This document shows, piece after piece, positions 39,431 to 48,485 of a DNA stretch of 64,000 bases. The stretch is from Rubrobacter_D sp963840835. Lineage in GTDB: Bacteria > Actinomycetota > Rubrobacteria > Rubrobacterales > Rubrobacteraceae. How positions within the stretch are numbered: the first letter of the stretch is position 1; every line of letters begins with the position of its first letter. The stretch spans positions 115,995 to 179,994 of the forward strand of contig CAWJAM010000012.1 in the NCBI GenBank assembly GCA_963840835.1. The letters are read 5' to 3'. Below the pieces are notes generated by a model. That model was not told where the DNA came from and ran no database searches. It saw only the letters and a list, made by a program, of their open reading frames with translations. A program made the position numbers and the translations under genes.

Positions 39431-40539
39431 GACGATTCCACCTTCTTGAAGAGGTCTTCCCTGACGTCCTCGTCCCGCTCTTCGGCGAGGGCCTCAAGTA
39501 TCTCACGCTCCCGCCGCTTGAGTTTCCTGGGCACGACGACGCTCACCCGCACGATGAGGTCTCCCTTCTCCCCCCCGTTCGTCTTTGCCTTCGACGCACC
39601 CGCGCCCCTCACCTTGAACTGCTTGCCGTCCTGCGTACCGGCCGGCAACTTGACCCTCACCGTACCGCCGCCCGGCCTTGGCACGTCGATCTGCGCCCCG
39701 AGCGCCGCTTCGACGAAACTAACGGGCACCCCGACCTCGAAGTCGTCCCCACGCCGCCTAAAGACCGGATGCTCCTCCACCCGCGTCACGACGTAGAGGT
39801 CTCCCGAGGGCCCGCCCTTCCTGCCGGCGTTTCCCCTGCCGGGGATCCTGACCTTCATCTTGTCCCTCGCCCCGGCCGGTATCCTTACCTTGACCTGCCT
39901 GCTCCTGCGTACCCTGCCTTTGCCCCCGCACACCGAACAGGGCTTCTCGATGATCCTACCCTCGCCCACACACCTCGAACACGGCGTCGAGAGCGCGAAA
40001 AATCCCTGGTCCCGGCTCTGCACCCCCCTGCCGCCACAATCGGGACACGTCCGTGGCGCCGTCCCCGGAGCAGCCCCCGTGCCCCCGCACTCGCCGCAAC
40101 CCTCCTCTACCGGTACCCCGACCCGCGTCGTTACGCCGTTCAGCGCGTCCTTGAAACTCAGCCTTACGTTTACGGTTATATTCTCGCCCTTTTCCTGGGC
40201 CCTCCGGCTGGTATTGGACGAGCGTCCGAAGATATCCCCGAGATTCCCGAATCCGCCCAGCAGATCCGAGAGGTCCTCGAAATCTGCGCCGCCAGGCGTT
40301 CCACCTCCCCCAGACCCGAAGAACGTGCGGGGACCCTCGTCGTATTCCCTCCTCTTCTCGGGCTTCGAGAGAACCTCGTAGGCGTGCTGTATCTCCTTGA
40401 AACGGTCTTCCGCCCCCTTGTCCCCGGGGTTGGCGTCGGGGTGATACTTGCGCGCCAGCCTGCGGTAAGAGCGTCGAATCTCATCCTGCGAGGCCTCTTT
40501 CGACACCTCGAGAGCCTTGTAGAGATTCAACCTCTCCAT
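39427..40539 (-). CDS. dnaJ: Chaperone protein DnaJ
   Basis: 370 residues. J-domain with HPD (RKYHPDANPGDKGAEDRF), four CxxCxGxG zinc-binding repeats (CGECGGTG, CPDCGGRG, CSRCVGEG, CSVCGGKG) and the C-terminal substrate-binding region (VRIPAGARDKMKVRIPGRG). A short Gly-rich linker lies between the J-domain and zinc region. It stimulates DnaK ATPase and delivers substrates. It lies 3 bases downstream of grpE in the dnaK-grpE-dnaJ-hspR operon. Confidence 0.96.
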   Translation of the reverse strand: MERLNLYKALEVSKEASQDEIRRSYRRLARKYHPDANPGDKGAEDRFKEIQHAYEVLSKPEKRREYDEGPRTFFGSGGGGTPGGADFEDLSDLLGGFGNLGDIFGRSSNTSRRAQEKGENITVNVRLSFKDALNGVTTRVGVPVEEGCGECGGTGAAPGTAPRTCPDCGGRGVQSRDQGFFALSTPCSRCVGEGRIIEKPCSVCGGKGRVRRSRQVKVRIPAGARDKMKVRIPGRGNAGRKGGPSGDLYVVTRVEEHPVFRRRGDDFEVGVPVSFVEAALGAQIDVPRPGGGTVRVKLPAGTQDGKQFKVRGAGASKAKTNGGEKGDLIVRVSVVVPRKLKRREREILEALAEERDEDVREDLFKKVESS

Positions 40540-40542
40540 ACC

Positions 40543-41175
40543 CTAAACCTGCTTCGCAACTACAACTTTCGCTGGCCGGATCGGCTTCCCGTTGAGCACG
40601 TAGCCGGTCTGGAAGGTCTGGATGATGGTGCCTTCTTCGTGCTCATCGGAGGGCTGGCCCATGACGGCGTCGTGGACGTTCGGGTCGAACGGCTGTCCGT
40701 CCGAGGCGACGGGCAGGAGTCCTTCGTCGGCCAGGACGGCGGCAAGTTGGTCGCGGGTGGCGTGCACGCCCTCGCGGATCTCTCCCCCGGCTTCGAGGGC
40801 GCGGTCCAGGTTATCCAGAACGGGGAGTAGCTCCTGCACCAGCCTCTCCGACGCCATCGAGAACGTGCGGATGCGCTCTCGCTCCTGGCGTTTGCGCGAG
40901 TTCTCGAACTCGGCCTTCAGGCGCATCAGGGCGTCGAGGTACTGGTCCCGCTCCCGGCGAGCCGTCTCCAGTTCTTCCGAAAGCACGGTAGGAGCGTCCA
41001 CTTCCGGGAAGGGTTCCCCATCCGCGGTTGTCGCTCCGCCCGCTGTGTCTCCACGTGCGCCGGGGTCTGCCGCCTCTGGTTCTACGGGGACATTGCCCTC
41101 ATGGGGCGTCTGGACCTCTTCGGGCGTGACGTCTTCCCTCGGTTCGGGATCGCGTTTATTTTCCTCGCTGCTCAA
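40543..41175 (-). CDS. grpE: Nucleotide exchange factor GrpE
   Basis: 210 residues. An acidic disordered N-terminus, a long coiled coil (LETARRERDQYLDALMRLKAE), the GrpE core (LVQELLPVLDNLDRALEAGG) and the beta-domain signature (FDPNVHDAVMG, TFQTGYVLNGKPIRPAKVVV). It releases ADP from DnaK. Positioned between dnaK and dnaJ as usual in actinobacteria. Confidence 0.96.
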   Translation of the reverse strand: MSSEENKRDPEPREDVTPEEVQTPHEGNVPVEPEAADPGARGDTAGGATTADGEPFPEVDAPTVLSEELETARRERDQYLDALMRLKAEFENSRKRQERERIRTFSMASERLVQELLPVLDNLDRALEAGGEIREGVHATRDQLAAVLADEGLLPVASDGQPFDPNVHDAVMGQPSDEHEEGTIIQTFQTGYVLNGKPIRPAKVVVAKQV

Positions 41176-41241
41176 ATTTGGCTAGTCCTCCTGTGTTGCC
41201 GCGCGGCCGGCGGAGAGAGCCCCCCGGCCGTTGCAATTCAC

Positions 41242-43140
41242 TTACTTACGCTCCTCGCCGTCCTCGTCGACGACCTCGGCGTCCTCCACCAGGTCGTCGG
41301 TGTCAGTAGCGTCGGCGGAGGCGGCCTCTTGCTGCTGCTGCGCCTGGCTGTAGAGCACCTCGGAGAGTTTGTGGGAGGCGGTCATCAGGGTCTCCTGCTT
41401 GCGCTTGATCTCCTCGACGTCGCCGCCGGCTAGCGCCTCCTTGGTCTCCTTTATGGCCTGTTCGATCTCCAGCTTGGTGTTGGGGTCCACCTTGCCGTCG
41501 ACGTCCTTAAGGGAACGCTCGATGGAGTAGACCAGGTTGTCCGCGTTGTTGCGGACGTCAGCCTCTTCGCGGCGACGCTGGTCCTCCTCGGCGTGCGACT
41601 CCGCGTCCTGCATCATCTGCTGGATCTCCGCGTCCGAGAGCCCGCCGGAGGCCGTGATCGTGATCCTCTGCTCCTTGCCCGTGCCAAGGTCCTTGGCCCC
41701 GACGTTGACTATGCCGTTGGCGTCTATGTCAAAGGCGACCTCGATCTGGGGTACACCCCTTGGCGCGGGCGGTATGCCGACGAGCTGGAAGTTGCCGATG
41801 ATCTTGTTGTACGCCGCTATCTCCCGCTCGCCCTGGTAGACCTTGATCTCCACCGATCCCTGGTTGTCATCCGCGGTGGTGAATACCTCACTCTTACGCG
41901 TAGGTATAGTCGTGTTCCGCTCGATCAGCTTGGTGAACACCCCGCCCTTGGTCTCGATGCCGAGGGAGAGCGGCGTCACGTCGAGGAGCAGCACGTCCTT
42001 GACCTCGCCCGCGAGCACGCCGGCCTGGATGGCAGCCCCTACGGCCACGACCTCGTCGGGGTTGATGCCCTTATGGGGCTCCTTGCCCGTGATCTCCTTG
42101 ACCTGTTCCTGGACCGCCGGGATGCGGGTCGAGCCGCCGACGAGTATTACCTGGTCGACCTGGCCAGGCTGCAAACCGGCGTCCTCCATCGCCTGGCGCA
42201 CGGGCCCAGCGGTGGCCTCGACAAGGTCGGCGGTCAGGTTGTTGAACTGCGCCCGCGTCAGCGTCAGGTCCATGTGCTTCGGGCCGTTCTGGTCAGCCGT
42301 GATGAAGGGCAGGTTGATCGAGGTGCTCGTCGTCGAAGAGAGCTCCCTCTTGGCCTTCTCGGCGGCCTCGATGAGGCGCTGGGCGGCCATCTTGTCTTTC
42401 GACAAGTCTATGCCCTCGGCCTTCCTGAACTCGGAGACCATCCACTCGACCACCTTGGCGTCGAAGTCGTCGCCCCCGAGGTGGTTGTTACCGCTCGTGG
42501 CCTTGACCTCGAAGACCCCCTCGCCAAGCTCCAGAATAGAGACGTCGAACGTGCCGCCGCCAAGGTCGAAGACGAGGATGGTCTGGTCGTCCTCCTTGTC
42601 CATGCCGTAGGCCAGCGACGCCGCCGTCGGCTCGTTGATGATCCGCTTGACGTTCAGGCCGGCGATCCTACCGGCGTCCTTGGTAGCCTGGCGCTGGGCG
42701 TCCTCGAAGTACGCGGGAACCGTGATGACGGCCTCGGTGACCTCCTCGCCCAGGTACTCCTCGGCGTCCCTCTTCAGCTTCTGGAGGGTCATAGCCGAGA
42801 TCTCCGGCGCAGAGTACTCCTTGTCGTCGATCGCGATCCTGATGTCCCCGCCGGGGCCCGACCTGACCTCGTAGCCAACGCGGCCAGCTTCGGTCTTGAC
42901 ATCATTGTAGTGACGTCCCATAAAGCGCTTGATCGAATAGACCGTGCGCTCCGGGTTCGTGACAGCCTGCCTCCGCGCGAGCTGGCCAACCAGCCGCTCC
43001 CCACTCCTCCTGTCGAAGGCCACGACCGAAGGCGTCGTCCTCTCCCCCTCGGTGTTGGTGATCACCTTCGGATCCCCACCCTCCAACACCGCAACACAAC
43101 TGTTCGTCGTGCCCAAGTCTATGCCAATGCTCTTGGCCAT
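41242..43140 (-). CDS. dnaK: Chaperone protein DnaK (Hsp70)
   Basis: 632 residues from the ATG at 43140 (MAKSIGIDLGTTNSCVAV), preceded by GGGAGGTAAGCGC; a GTG/ATG slightly upstream in frame is less likely. Phosphate loops (IGIDLGTTNS, LVFDLGGGTFDVSIL), ILVGGSTRIPAVQ, the hydrophobic linker (DVLLLDVTPLSLGI) and an acidic C-terminal tail (DDLVEDAEVVDEDGEE) are present. First gene of the operon, with its own -35/-10 promoter overlapped by a HspR-type site. Confidence 0.97.
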   Translation of the reverse strand: MAKSIGIDLGTTNSCVAVLEGGDPKVITNTEGERTTPSVVAFDRRSGERLVGQLARRQAVTNPERTVYSIKRFMGRHYNDVKTEAGRVGYEVRSGPGGDIRIAIDDKEYSAPEISAMTLQKLKRDAEEYLGEEVTEAVITVPAYFEDAQRQATKDAGRIAGLNVKRIINEPTAASLAYGMDKEDDQTILVFDLGGGTFDVSILELGEGVFEVKATSGNNHLGGDDFDAKVVEWMVSEFRKAEGIDLSKDKMAAQRLIEAAEKAKRELSSTTSTSINLPFITADQNGPKHMDLTLTRAQFNNLTADLVEATAGPVRQAMEDAGLQPGQVDQVILVGGSTRIPAVQEQVKEITGKEPHKGINPDEVVAVGAAIQAGVLAGEVKDVLLLDVTPLSLGIETKGGVFTKLIERNTTIPTRKSEVFTTADDNQGSVEIKVYQGEREIAAYNKIIGNFQLVGIPPAPRGVPQIEVAFDIDANGIVNVGAKDLGTGKEQRITITASGGLSDAEIQQMMQDAESHAEEDQRRREEADVRNNADNLVYSIERSLKDVDGKVDPNTKLEIEQAIKETKEALAGGDVEEIKRKQETLMTASHKLSEVLYSQAQQQQEAASADATDTDDLVEDAEVVDEDGEERK

Positions 43141-43181
43141 GCGCTTACCTCCCACAGGATGAAGTTTTCTAAAGTGTCGTC

Positions 43182-43211
43182 AGTATAAAATCTGAGTCCC
43201 GCACTTGCAAG
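43182..43211 (-). promoter_or_regulatory. dnaK promoter with HAIR-like HspR operator
   Basis: Minus strand: TTGCAA-N17-TATACT is a near-ideal -35/-10 pair. Overlapping the -35 and spacer is CTTGCAA-N7-ACTCAGA (43191-43211), matching the HAIR architecture CTTGAGT-N7-ACTCAAG at 9 of 14 positions with exact N7 spacing. hspR is in the same operon. Confidence 0.75.
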
Positions 43212-43220
43212 TTATTGTAT

Positions 43221-43388
43221 TAGCATTTCAGCATTTCAGCTTGTCAGCTCTATTGGGGAAAGGCTTGCGTTGGGTTTGATCTGCGATGGAGAAGGCCCCG
43301 TATCATTTGCCACGGAGCCAGGCTCCGTGCTAGAGCCGGGCCGTCAGGCGCTAGCTGAAATGCTGACCGGCTGAAGTGCTGAGGCGCT
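43221..43388. repeat. Family A MITE-like element (~168 bp)
   Basis: Left arm TAGCATTTCAGCATTTCAGC plus TTGTCAGC and right arm GCTAGCTGAAATGCTGACC plus GGCTGAAGTGCTGA are inverted copies. They flank a ~95-bp centre with GCGATGGAGAAGGCCCCGTA and a hairpin (CACGGAGCCAGGCTCCGTG). Similar elements are at 47.8 and 50.6 kb. Confidence 0.75.
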
Positions 43389-43458
43389 GCATAAGGTAGG
43401 ATAAGACGATCACCGGGCATTGGACTTCGGGGTAAATCGGGAGGTTTTGGGAGTCGGA

Positions 43459-44148
43459 TTGGACGAGACGATCTTGCTGGTCGACGACGACGCGGCGCTC
43501 CTTGAGGTCACGTCTATCGTGTTGGCATCTGAGGGTTACCGGGTATTAACGGCGGAGGATGGGGTCGAGGCGCTCCGGCTACTCGGGCGTGAGGGGTTGG
43601 ATCTCGTGGTGCTCGACATCATGTTGCCGAGGATGAGTGGGTTCGAGGTATTGAAGAAGATGCGGGAGCACAGCGACGTCCCCGTGGTGTTGCTCACGGC
43701 CAAGAGCCAGTCCGTGGACAAGGTGGTCGGTCTCGAGCTCGGGGCCGACGACTACATCACGAAGCCCTTCGACACCAAAGAGTTGCTCGCCAGGATCAAG
43801 GCCATCCTCAGGCGTTTCGGGCGGGACGGCAGGGGAAGGGAAGGGGTACTCAGACTGGGGCCTCTCGAGCTCGATCCCAACGGTTACACGGTCAGTCGCT
43901 CCGGGGAGATGCTGGATCTCACACCCACCGAGTTCAAGATACTCGCGCTGCTCATGCGCCGTCCTGGGCAGGCCTTTACGCGGGCCCAGATCTCCGAGGC
44001 CGTCTCTACGGGGTCGCATTATCTGGCGAGCCGCTACATAGACGTCCACATAAGCAGGCTCAGGGCCAAGGTCGAGCGCGACCCTTCCAGGCCTGAGGTC
44101 ATACAGACCGTCCCGAGCGTCGGGTACAGGGCAGCCAGGCCGGTCTAG
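43459..44148 (+). CDS. OmpR/PhoP-family response regulator
   Basis: About 229 residues from a TTG with GGGAG upstream; another TTG at 43420 is possible. The receiver domain has ILLVDDDAALLEVTSIVL (acidic pocket), the phospho-acceptor VVLDIMLPRMSGFEVLKK, VVLLTAKSQS and DDYITKPFD (Lys). The winged-helix output domain ends RLRAKVERDPSRPEVIQTVP, then VGYRA. The histidine kinase follows 15 bases later. Targets unknown; either a PhoP-like or MtrA-like role would fit. Confidence 0.93.
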   Translation: MDETILLVDDDAALLEVTSIVLASEGYRVLTAEDGVEALRLLGREGLDLVVLDIMLPRMSGFEVLKKMREHSDVPVVLLTAKSQSVDKVVGLELGADDYITKPFDTKELLARIKAILRRFGRDGRGREGVLRLGPLELDPNGYTVSRSGEMLDLTPTEFKILALLMRRPGQAFTRAQISEAVSTGSHYLASRYIDVHISRLRAKVERDPSRPEVIQTVPSVGYRAARPV

Positions 44149-44163
44149 AACCCGTGGTGGAGT

Positions 44164-46035
44164 ATGGGCAAGAGAGACGATAGGAGACTTCCACCGGCCC
44201 TGAGCTTCAGGGCCAGGATCTTCATGGCGCTCGTCGGGATCTCGTCTGTCACGAGCCTGATAATCGCGCTGGTGTTGTATTACTTCGCCCAGGACAGGCT
44301 GGTATACGCGGAGAACACGCTGCTCCAGCAACGCTCCCGAACGGCGAACGCCGGTGCGCAGGACTTCCTCGAAGGCCTGCGCGACCCCGAGGACGAGAGT
44401 CTCCCCCCGCCCGGGACCTACGCTGAGCAACTCGTCCAGGCGGTCGCCGACCCGACGGGGCTTGAGGTGCTCTACCTGGGACCCGGCCTCGAACCCCTGG
44501 CCGCGCGCGACGGCCTCGGGGACCCTGTGAATGCCGGGGATGCCTACAGGAGGCTCGGGCTCGACAGGGGTGAGCTCGAGCAAACCGCCGCATCGCCGCT
44601 GGGGGAGGGTAGGCTCGTGTGGAGCGAGGGGCATTCCGGTTACGTGGCGTTGTGGCCGCTCACGGCCACGGACGGAACCGTCGAGGGGGTTTTGATCTAC
44701 GACGTTCCCCGCGACGAACTCGGGGAGACGCTGGCTTACCTGCGCTATGGCATCCTCGGGGCCATACTGACGAGCATCCTCCTGGCCGGGGCGGCGAGCC
44801 TGCTGCTCACGCGCCGGGTCACGCGCCCTCTCTCCGAAACCCGTGACGCGGCCATAAGGGTCGCCTCGGGCGACTACGCGGCGACCGTGCCCGTAAAGAG
44901 CCGCGACGAGCTCGGCGAGGTTGCCCGCACGTTCAACTACATGGCCGGGGAGATAGAGCACTACGTGGGGGAGATACAGGAGCAAAAAAGCCGCCTTGAG
45001 GCGGTCCTCCAGGCCTCCCCCGAGGCCGTCGTCGCAACGGACCCCGACGAGCGGGTCACGATGGTCAACCCGGCGGCGGCCAGGATGCTGGGCATCATGG
45101 CTTCGGACAGGGGACGTACGCTGGAGGAGATCGGGACACCGCGGGGGGTTCTCAGGTGCCTGCGCGAGGCCTCCGTCAACGGGGTCGCGGTGAAGGAGGT
45201 CGAGCTAGGAGAGAAGGCCTACTGGGCCTACGCCGCCCAGATGGACCGGGGCGAATCAGGCCAGAACGGCGGGAACGCCGGCATCATCCTGGCCGTCAGG
45301 GACATAACCGAACACCGCTCCCTGGAGCAGGCAAAGACGGCCTTCGTCTCGGACTTCTCGCACGAGCTCAGGACCCCCCTCACCACAATCCAGAGCGCGG
45401 TCGGCCTGCTCCAGCGGGCGCGCGACCGGCTCGACCCGCTGGAGCACCGGGCGCTGGAGCTGGCCGACCAGGAACTGAAACGGATAACGGGGATGGTCGA
45501 GGAGCTGTTGACCCTCGCCCAGATGGACTCCTGGCAGTACCATCTCGAGGTAGGGCCGGCCGACCTGAGTACCGTCGTACAGACGGCCATAGAGTCGGTG
45601 GAGGCCAAGGCCCAGAGGTTCGGCATCGGGTTGTATTTTGCCGTCGCGGGCGAGCACCGGTGCGTCTGCGACGTCCAGAAGCTCTACCAGGTCTTCCTCA
45701 ACCTGCTCGACAACGCGATCAAGTACTCCGACCCTGGCGCCAGGGTCGACGTCGAGATAGAGGAGGACACCTCGTCGCTGACCGTGCGTATCAAGGACAC
45801 GGGCGTTGGCATTCCGGAAGAGGACCTGAACCAGCTCTTCGAGCGTTTCTACAGGGTGGACAAGGACCGCTCCCGCGCGAGCGGGGGAAGCGGGCTGGGG
45901 CTCGCGATAAGCAAGCAGATTGTGGAGTTGCACGGCGGCAGCATCTCCGTCGAGAGCGAGGTCGGCGTGGGCTCTGTCTTCGAGGTCAACCTCCCGAAGG
46001 CGTTCCTCTCCCGCTCCGTAAGCCATGCCCTTTAG
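44164..46035 (+). CDS. Sensor histidine kinase with HAMP and PAS domains
   Basis: 623 residues. TM1 is IFMALVGISSVTSLIIALVL and an extracytoplasmic domain spans ~45-190. TM2 is LRYGILGAILTSILLAGAAS, and HAMP follows (RRVTRPLSETRDAAIRVASG). A PAS domain (LQASPEAVVATDPDERVTMV) comes next, then HisKA with the H-box FVSDFSHELRTPLTTIQ and HATPase with NLLDNAIKYSDPG, DTGVGIPEEDL and SGGSGLGLAISKQIVE. This PhoR/WalK-like layout pairs it with the upstream regulator. The propeller lipoprotein downstream overlaps its last 11 bases. Confidence 0.94.
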   Translation: MGKRDDRRLPPALSFRARIFMALVGISSVTSLIIALVLYYFAQDRLVYAENTLLQQRSRTANAGAQDFLEGLRDPEDESLPPPGTYAEQLVQAVADPTGLEVLYLGPGLEPLAARDGLGDPVNAGDAYRRLGLDRGELEQTAASPLGEGRLVWSEGHSGYVALWPLTATDGTVEGVLIYDVPRDELGETLAYLRYGILGAILTSILLAGAASLLLTRRVTRPLSETRDAAIRVASGDYAATVPVKSRDELGEVARTFNYMAGEIEHYVGEIQEQKSRLEAVLQASPEAVVATDPDERVTMVNPAAARMLGIMASDRGRTLEEIGTPRGVLRCLREASVNGVAVKEVELGEKAYWAYAAQMDRGESGQNGGNAGIILAVRDITEHRSLEQAKTAFVSDFSHELRTPLTTIQSAVGLLQRARDRLDPLEHRALELADQELKRITGMVEELLTLAQMDSWQYHLEVGPADLSTVVQTAIESVEAKAQRFGIGLYFAVAGEHRCVCDVQKLYQVFLNLLDNAIKYSDPGARVDVEIEEDTSSLTVRIKDTGVGIPEEDLNQLFERFYRVDKDRSRASGGSGLGLAISKQIVELHGGSISVESEVGVGSVFEVNLPKAFLSRSVSHAL

Positions 46036-47233
46036 GACGAGTCATGCAAAGCGAGCCGCATTCATGGCACTCACTATTACTTTCGTCCTCCTGGTTGGAT
46101 GCGCCCACGCCGACGAGGAGGCCCCCATCGCGCCCCTGGCCCCCGCAGCTGGCCGGGTGGACCCGGGGCTCGGACCCGGGACGCAGGCCTTTAGCGTGGG
46201 AACCGGGTACAAGGGTTCGCCTAGCTGGAGTCCCGACGGGGACAGGATCGCGTTTACCATAGACGGTTACGTATTGGACAGGCCGACGGGCGCCGGGAAG
46301 TCGAGGCGCTGGACCACGAGGGACTTCGTCGCCAGGGACGCGGAGTGGACCTCAGAAGGCACCCTGGCGATACTCGGCGCGGCGTCCTACTCCGGAAAGA
46401 CGACAAACTCCCTTTACAGGGCGAGTGCAGGGGAGGACTCGCTTGAACTGGAGAAGGTCGCGGACGGAGTTTTGGCGATGTGCCCGGACCCCGACGGAGA
46501 GGGTTTGATCTTCGCGCTAGAGGGCAGGGCTGCCGAAAGCAGGCTCGCGCTGACACGACGCGCCGGGGGAGCCTACAGACCCTATCCCGGCCTCATAGAA
46601 GGCCGCGTCGCGGCCCTCGCCCTCTCGCCAGACGGTGACGAAGCCGTCCTAGCCGTCCGTCCTCGAGGAGATCGCGAGACCTCCGGGCTTCGTACCTTCG
46701 ACCTTCGGACGGGAGAAGGACGGGAGATAACGCGGCTGGAAGGCAGGCAAGAGATCCTCGGCACGCCCCAGTGGACGGAGCAGGGCCTCTACTTCGTGGC
46801 CGGGAAGCAGAGTACCTCCTTGGACGATGACGGCTCTGAGCCGCTCTACGAACTCTACCGCGTGCCGCCAGGTGGCGGCGCGCCCGAACCCGCGCCGGGT
46901 GTGGGAGAGGACTTCGTGGCCGCGAGCATCCGCGTCTCTCCCGACGGAAGCCGGCTGGCCGTCATCGGCCGCCTCAACCCGAAGTCGCCGACCAACCTGT
47001 ACGTGCTTGACCCTCTCGCGAAGAACCTCGAGGCCGTAACAGCCAACGAAGACATGGAGATAAAGACCGGGCCGGACGACCTGGTGTGGTCCCCCGGTAA
47101 CCAGAGCGTCGCCATCGTCGCCCGCGGCACGCCCTCCACCGAACCCGAGGTGCGCGCTGAGCCTGCCCATAGGCTCCTGAGGGACTTCTACAACCTCTAC
47201 GAGATACCCGTGTCAGAGGACACCCCGCGGTGA
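46025..47233 (+). CDS. Beta-propeller (WD40-like/PD40) lipoprotein
   Basis: 402 residues. The signal peptide ends in a lipobox (ITFVLLVGC, Cys at residue 26). The body shows repeated TolB-type propeller blades: GSPSWSPDGDRIAFTIDGYV, VAALALSPDGDEAVLAV, IRVSPDGSRLAVIG and DDLVWSPGNQSVAIVA. Such surface propellers often modulate sensors; next to a two-component pair this recalls LpqB of MtrAB-LpqB, though no GerMN domain is present. The ATG overlaps the kinase's end; an internal ATG (MALTITFV) is an alternative. Confidence 0.85.
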   Translation: MPFRTSHAKRAAFMALTITFVLLVGCAHADEEAPIAPLAPAAGRVDPGLGPGTQAFSVGTGYKGSPSWSPDGDRIAFTIDGYVLDRPTGAGKSRRWTTRDFVARDAEWTSEGTLAILGAASYSGKTTNSLYRASAGEDSLELEKVADGVLAMCPDPDGEGLIFALEGRAAESRLALTRRAGGAYRPYPGLIEGRVAALALSPDGDEAVLAVRPRGDRETSGLRTFDLRTGEGREITRLEGRQEILGTPQWTEQGLYFVAGKQSTSLDDDGSEPLYELYRVPPGGGAPEPAPGVGEDFVAASIRVSPDGSRLAVIGRLNPKSPTNLYVLDPLAKNLEAVTANEDMEIKTGPDDLVWSPGNQSVAIVARGTPSTEPEVRAEPAHRLLRDFYNLYEIPVSEDTPR

Positions 47234-47721
47234 GGGACGTGATCTTCTGGCTCTCCGGCGCCGCCCTGGCCTTCTTCATCACGGCGGGGGCATTCTTGCT
47301 TCTGGCCAACCTCGCCACCGCCCCCTCGGAGAAGCGCCTGACGGCGGACCCGGCCGGGGCCGGGTCCGCCGTGGGACTCGCGCTCGACGCGGGACGTCTC
47401 GCCTCTCTCAGGCCGCGCCCGGATCAAAGCCTCGACCTTGTGGTCAAGAACGAGGGTGAGGGGCGGCTGGTGAACGTGAACTTGATCTTGAAAGTCTCCT
47501 CCGAGAACACCGCCCTCTCGGAGACCCGCTACTACCGGCGGACGGTCGATAAGGTCAGGGCCGGTGGGGAGGCCGACGTGCGCTTCGAGTTCGACCTCTC
47601 TGACCCCAAACAGCCCGCCCCGGGACGACCCGCCTCAGAGCCGGCGCGTAGGCTACTGGAGATCCGGGCCACCACCCCCGAGGGTATCTCGACCGTGAAG
47701 ACGGTGATCCTACCGCCCTAA
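47230..47721 (+). CDS. Membrane-anchored protein with CARDB-like exterior domain
   Basis: 163 residues. One N-terminal span (VIFWLSGAALAFFITAGAFL), then an extracytoplasmic beta-rich domain (LDLVVKNEGEGRLVNVNLIL, then GGEADVRFEFDLSD). The pattern of an adhesion-type Ig fold (CARDB-like) is only suggestive. The GTG start overlaps the propeller lipoprotein stop (GTGA), so it belongs to the sensor operon and may assist signal perception at the membrane. Confidence 0.68.
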   Translation: MRDVIFWLSGAALAFFITAGAFLLLANLATAPSEKRLTADPAGAGSAVGLALDAGRLASLRPRPDQSLDLVVKNEGEGRLVNVNLILKVSSENTALSETRYYRRTVDKVRAGGEADVRFEFDLSDPKQPAPGRPASEPARRLLEIRATTPEGISTVKTVILPP

Positions 47722-47906
47722 CAGCACTTCAGCACTTCAGCAGGTCAGCATTTCAGGTTTCTCGTTCCTGAAGAATGTGCTACCGCTGAGAGGCCGATGG
47801 CCCATCATGCATAAGGCTAATGCACGGCGCTGCCAGTACGCTTCGCTTATCAGGTCTTTGTTCTTGCTGAAATGCTGAAGTGCTGACCGGCTGAATTGCT
47901 GACCTG
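47722..47906. repeat. Family A MITE-like element (~185 bp)
   Basis: Left arm CAGCACTTCAGCACTTCAGC plus AGGTCAGCATTTCAG; right arm GCTGAAATGCTGAAGTGCTG followed by ACCGGCTGAATTGCTGACC. The centre has GAGGCCGATGGCCCATCATG. It starts at the stop of the preceding plus-strand gene and supplies the 3' end of the GNAT-like gene on the minus strand. Confidence 0.78.
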
Positions 47907-48485
47907 CGCGCCCGGTACGGGTGCCCCTATCCCTGGTAGCTTTACCCGCCCGACGAGCGCCCGCGCCAACTCCCCCACCTCGACGGCACTCTTCAGGTCG
48001 ATGTGCACCAGCGTGTAGTAGCTCATCCCATATGGGGCGCGGCGCAGGGGCTGCCAGCCGCTCTCCAGCAGAAACGAGGTGGGCACGTGGTTCGAGACCC
48101 CGCGGTCGCTGGCGATCGCCTGTACGCTCCCGACGCCCCTCTGCCTGAGGTCCCTGAGCATCCTCACAAGCAGGCGGCGGCGCGTGCGCGTATCTCCACC
48201 CGCGTAAGCTAGCAGCACCGCGTCCTCATCGATTGGGCCCAAAGGGTAACGGGCCGCGCCCGCGAAACGCTCCGGCGGGGCGTAGACCGCGAAGCCCTGG
48301 ACCTCCCCGCCGCGCCGCACGGCGAAACCCGCCGTCCCCCAGTCGTCTCTCAGCTCCCGAAACCACTCTTCGGCGGAGTACCCGCCGTCGGTCCAGTGCG
48401 AGATCACGGGCCCGAGCCCCGGCATCTCACCCGCGTCCCTGGGCGAGACCTCACCTACCATGGGCACGAACGAGGTGGGTTTCAT
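47850..48485 (-). CDS. GNAT-like acetyltransferase with repeat-encoded C-terminus
   Basis: 211 residues. GTAGFAVRRGGEVQGFAVYA, LLVRMLRDLRQRGVGSVQAI and SFLLESGWQPLRRAPYGMSY fit a divergent GNAT fold; the substrate is unknown. The last ~18 residues (VSNSAGQHFSISARTKT) are the translated family A repeat, so the original stop was lost or the gene was extended by the element. The start overlaps the stop of the YtxH gene by 4 bases. Confidence 0.68.
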   Translation of the reverse strand: MKPTSFVPMVGEVSPRDAGEMPGLGPVISHWTDGGYSAEEWFRELRDDWGTAGFAVRRGGEVQGFAVYAPPERFAGAARYPLGPIDEDAVLLAYAGGDTRTRRRLLVRMLRDLRQRGVGSVQAIASDRGVSNHVPTSFLLESGWQPLRRAPYGMSYYTLVHIDLKSAVEVGELARALVGRVKLPGIGAPVPGAQVSNSAGQHFSISARTKT

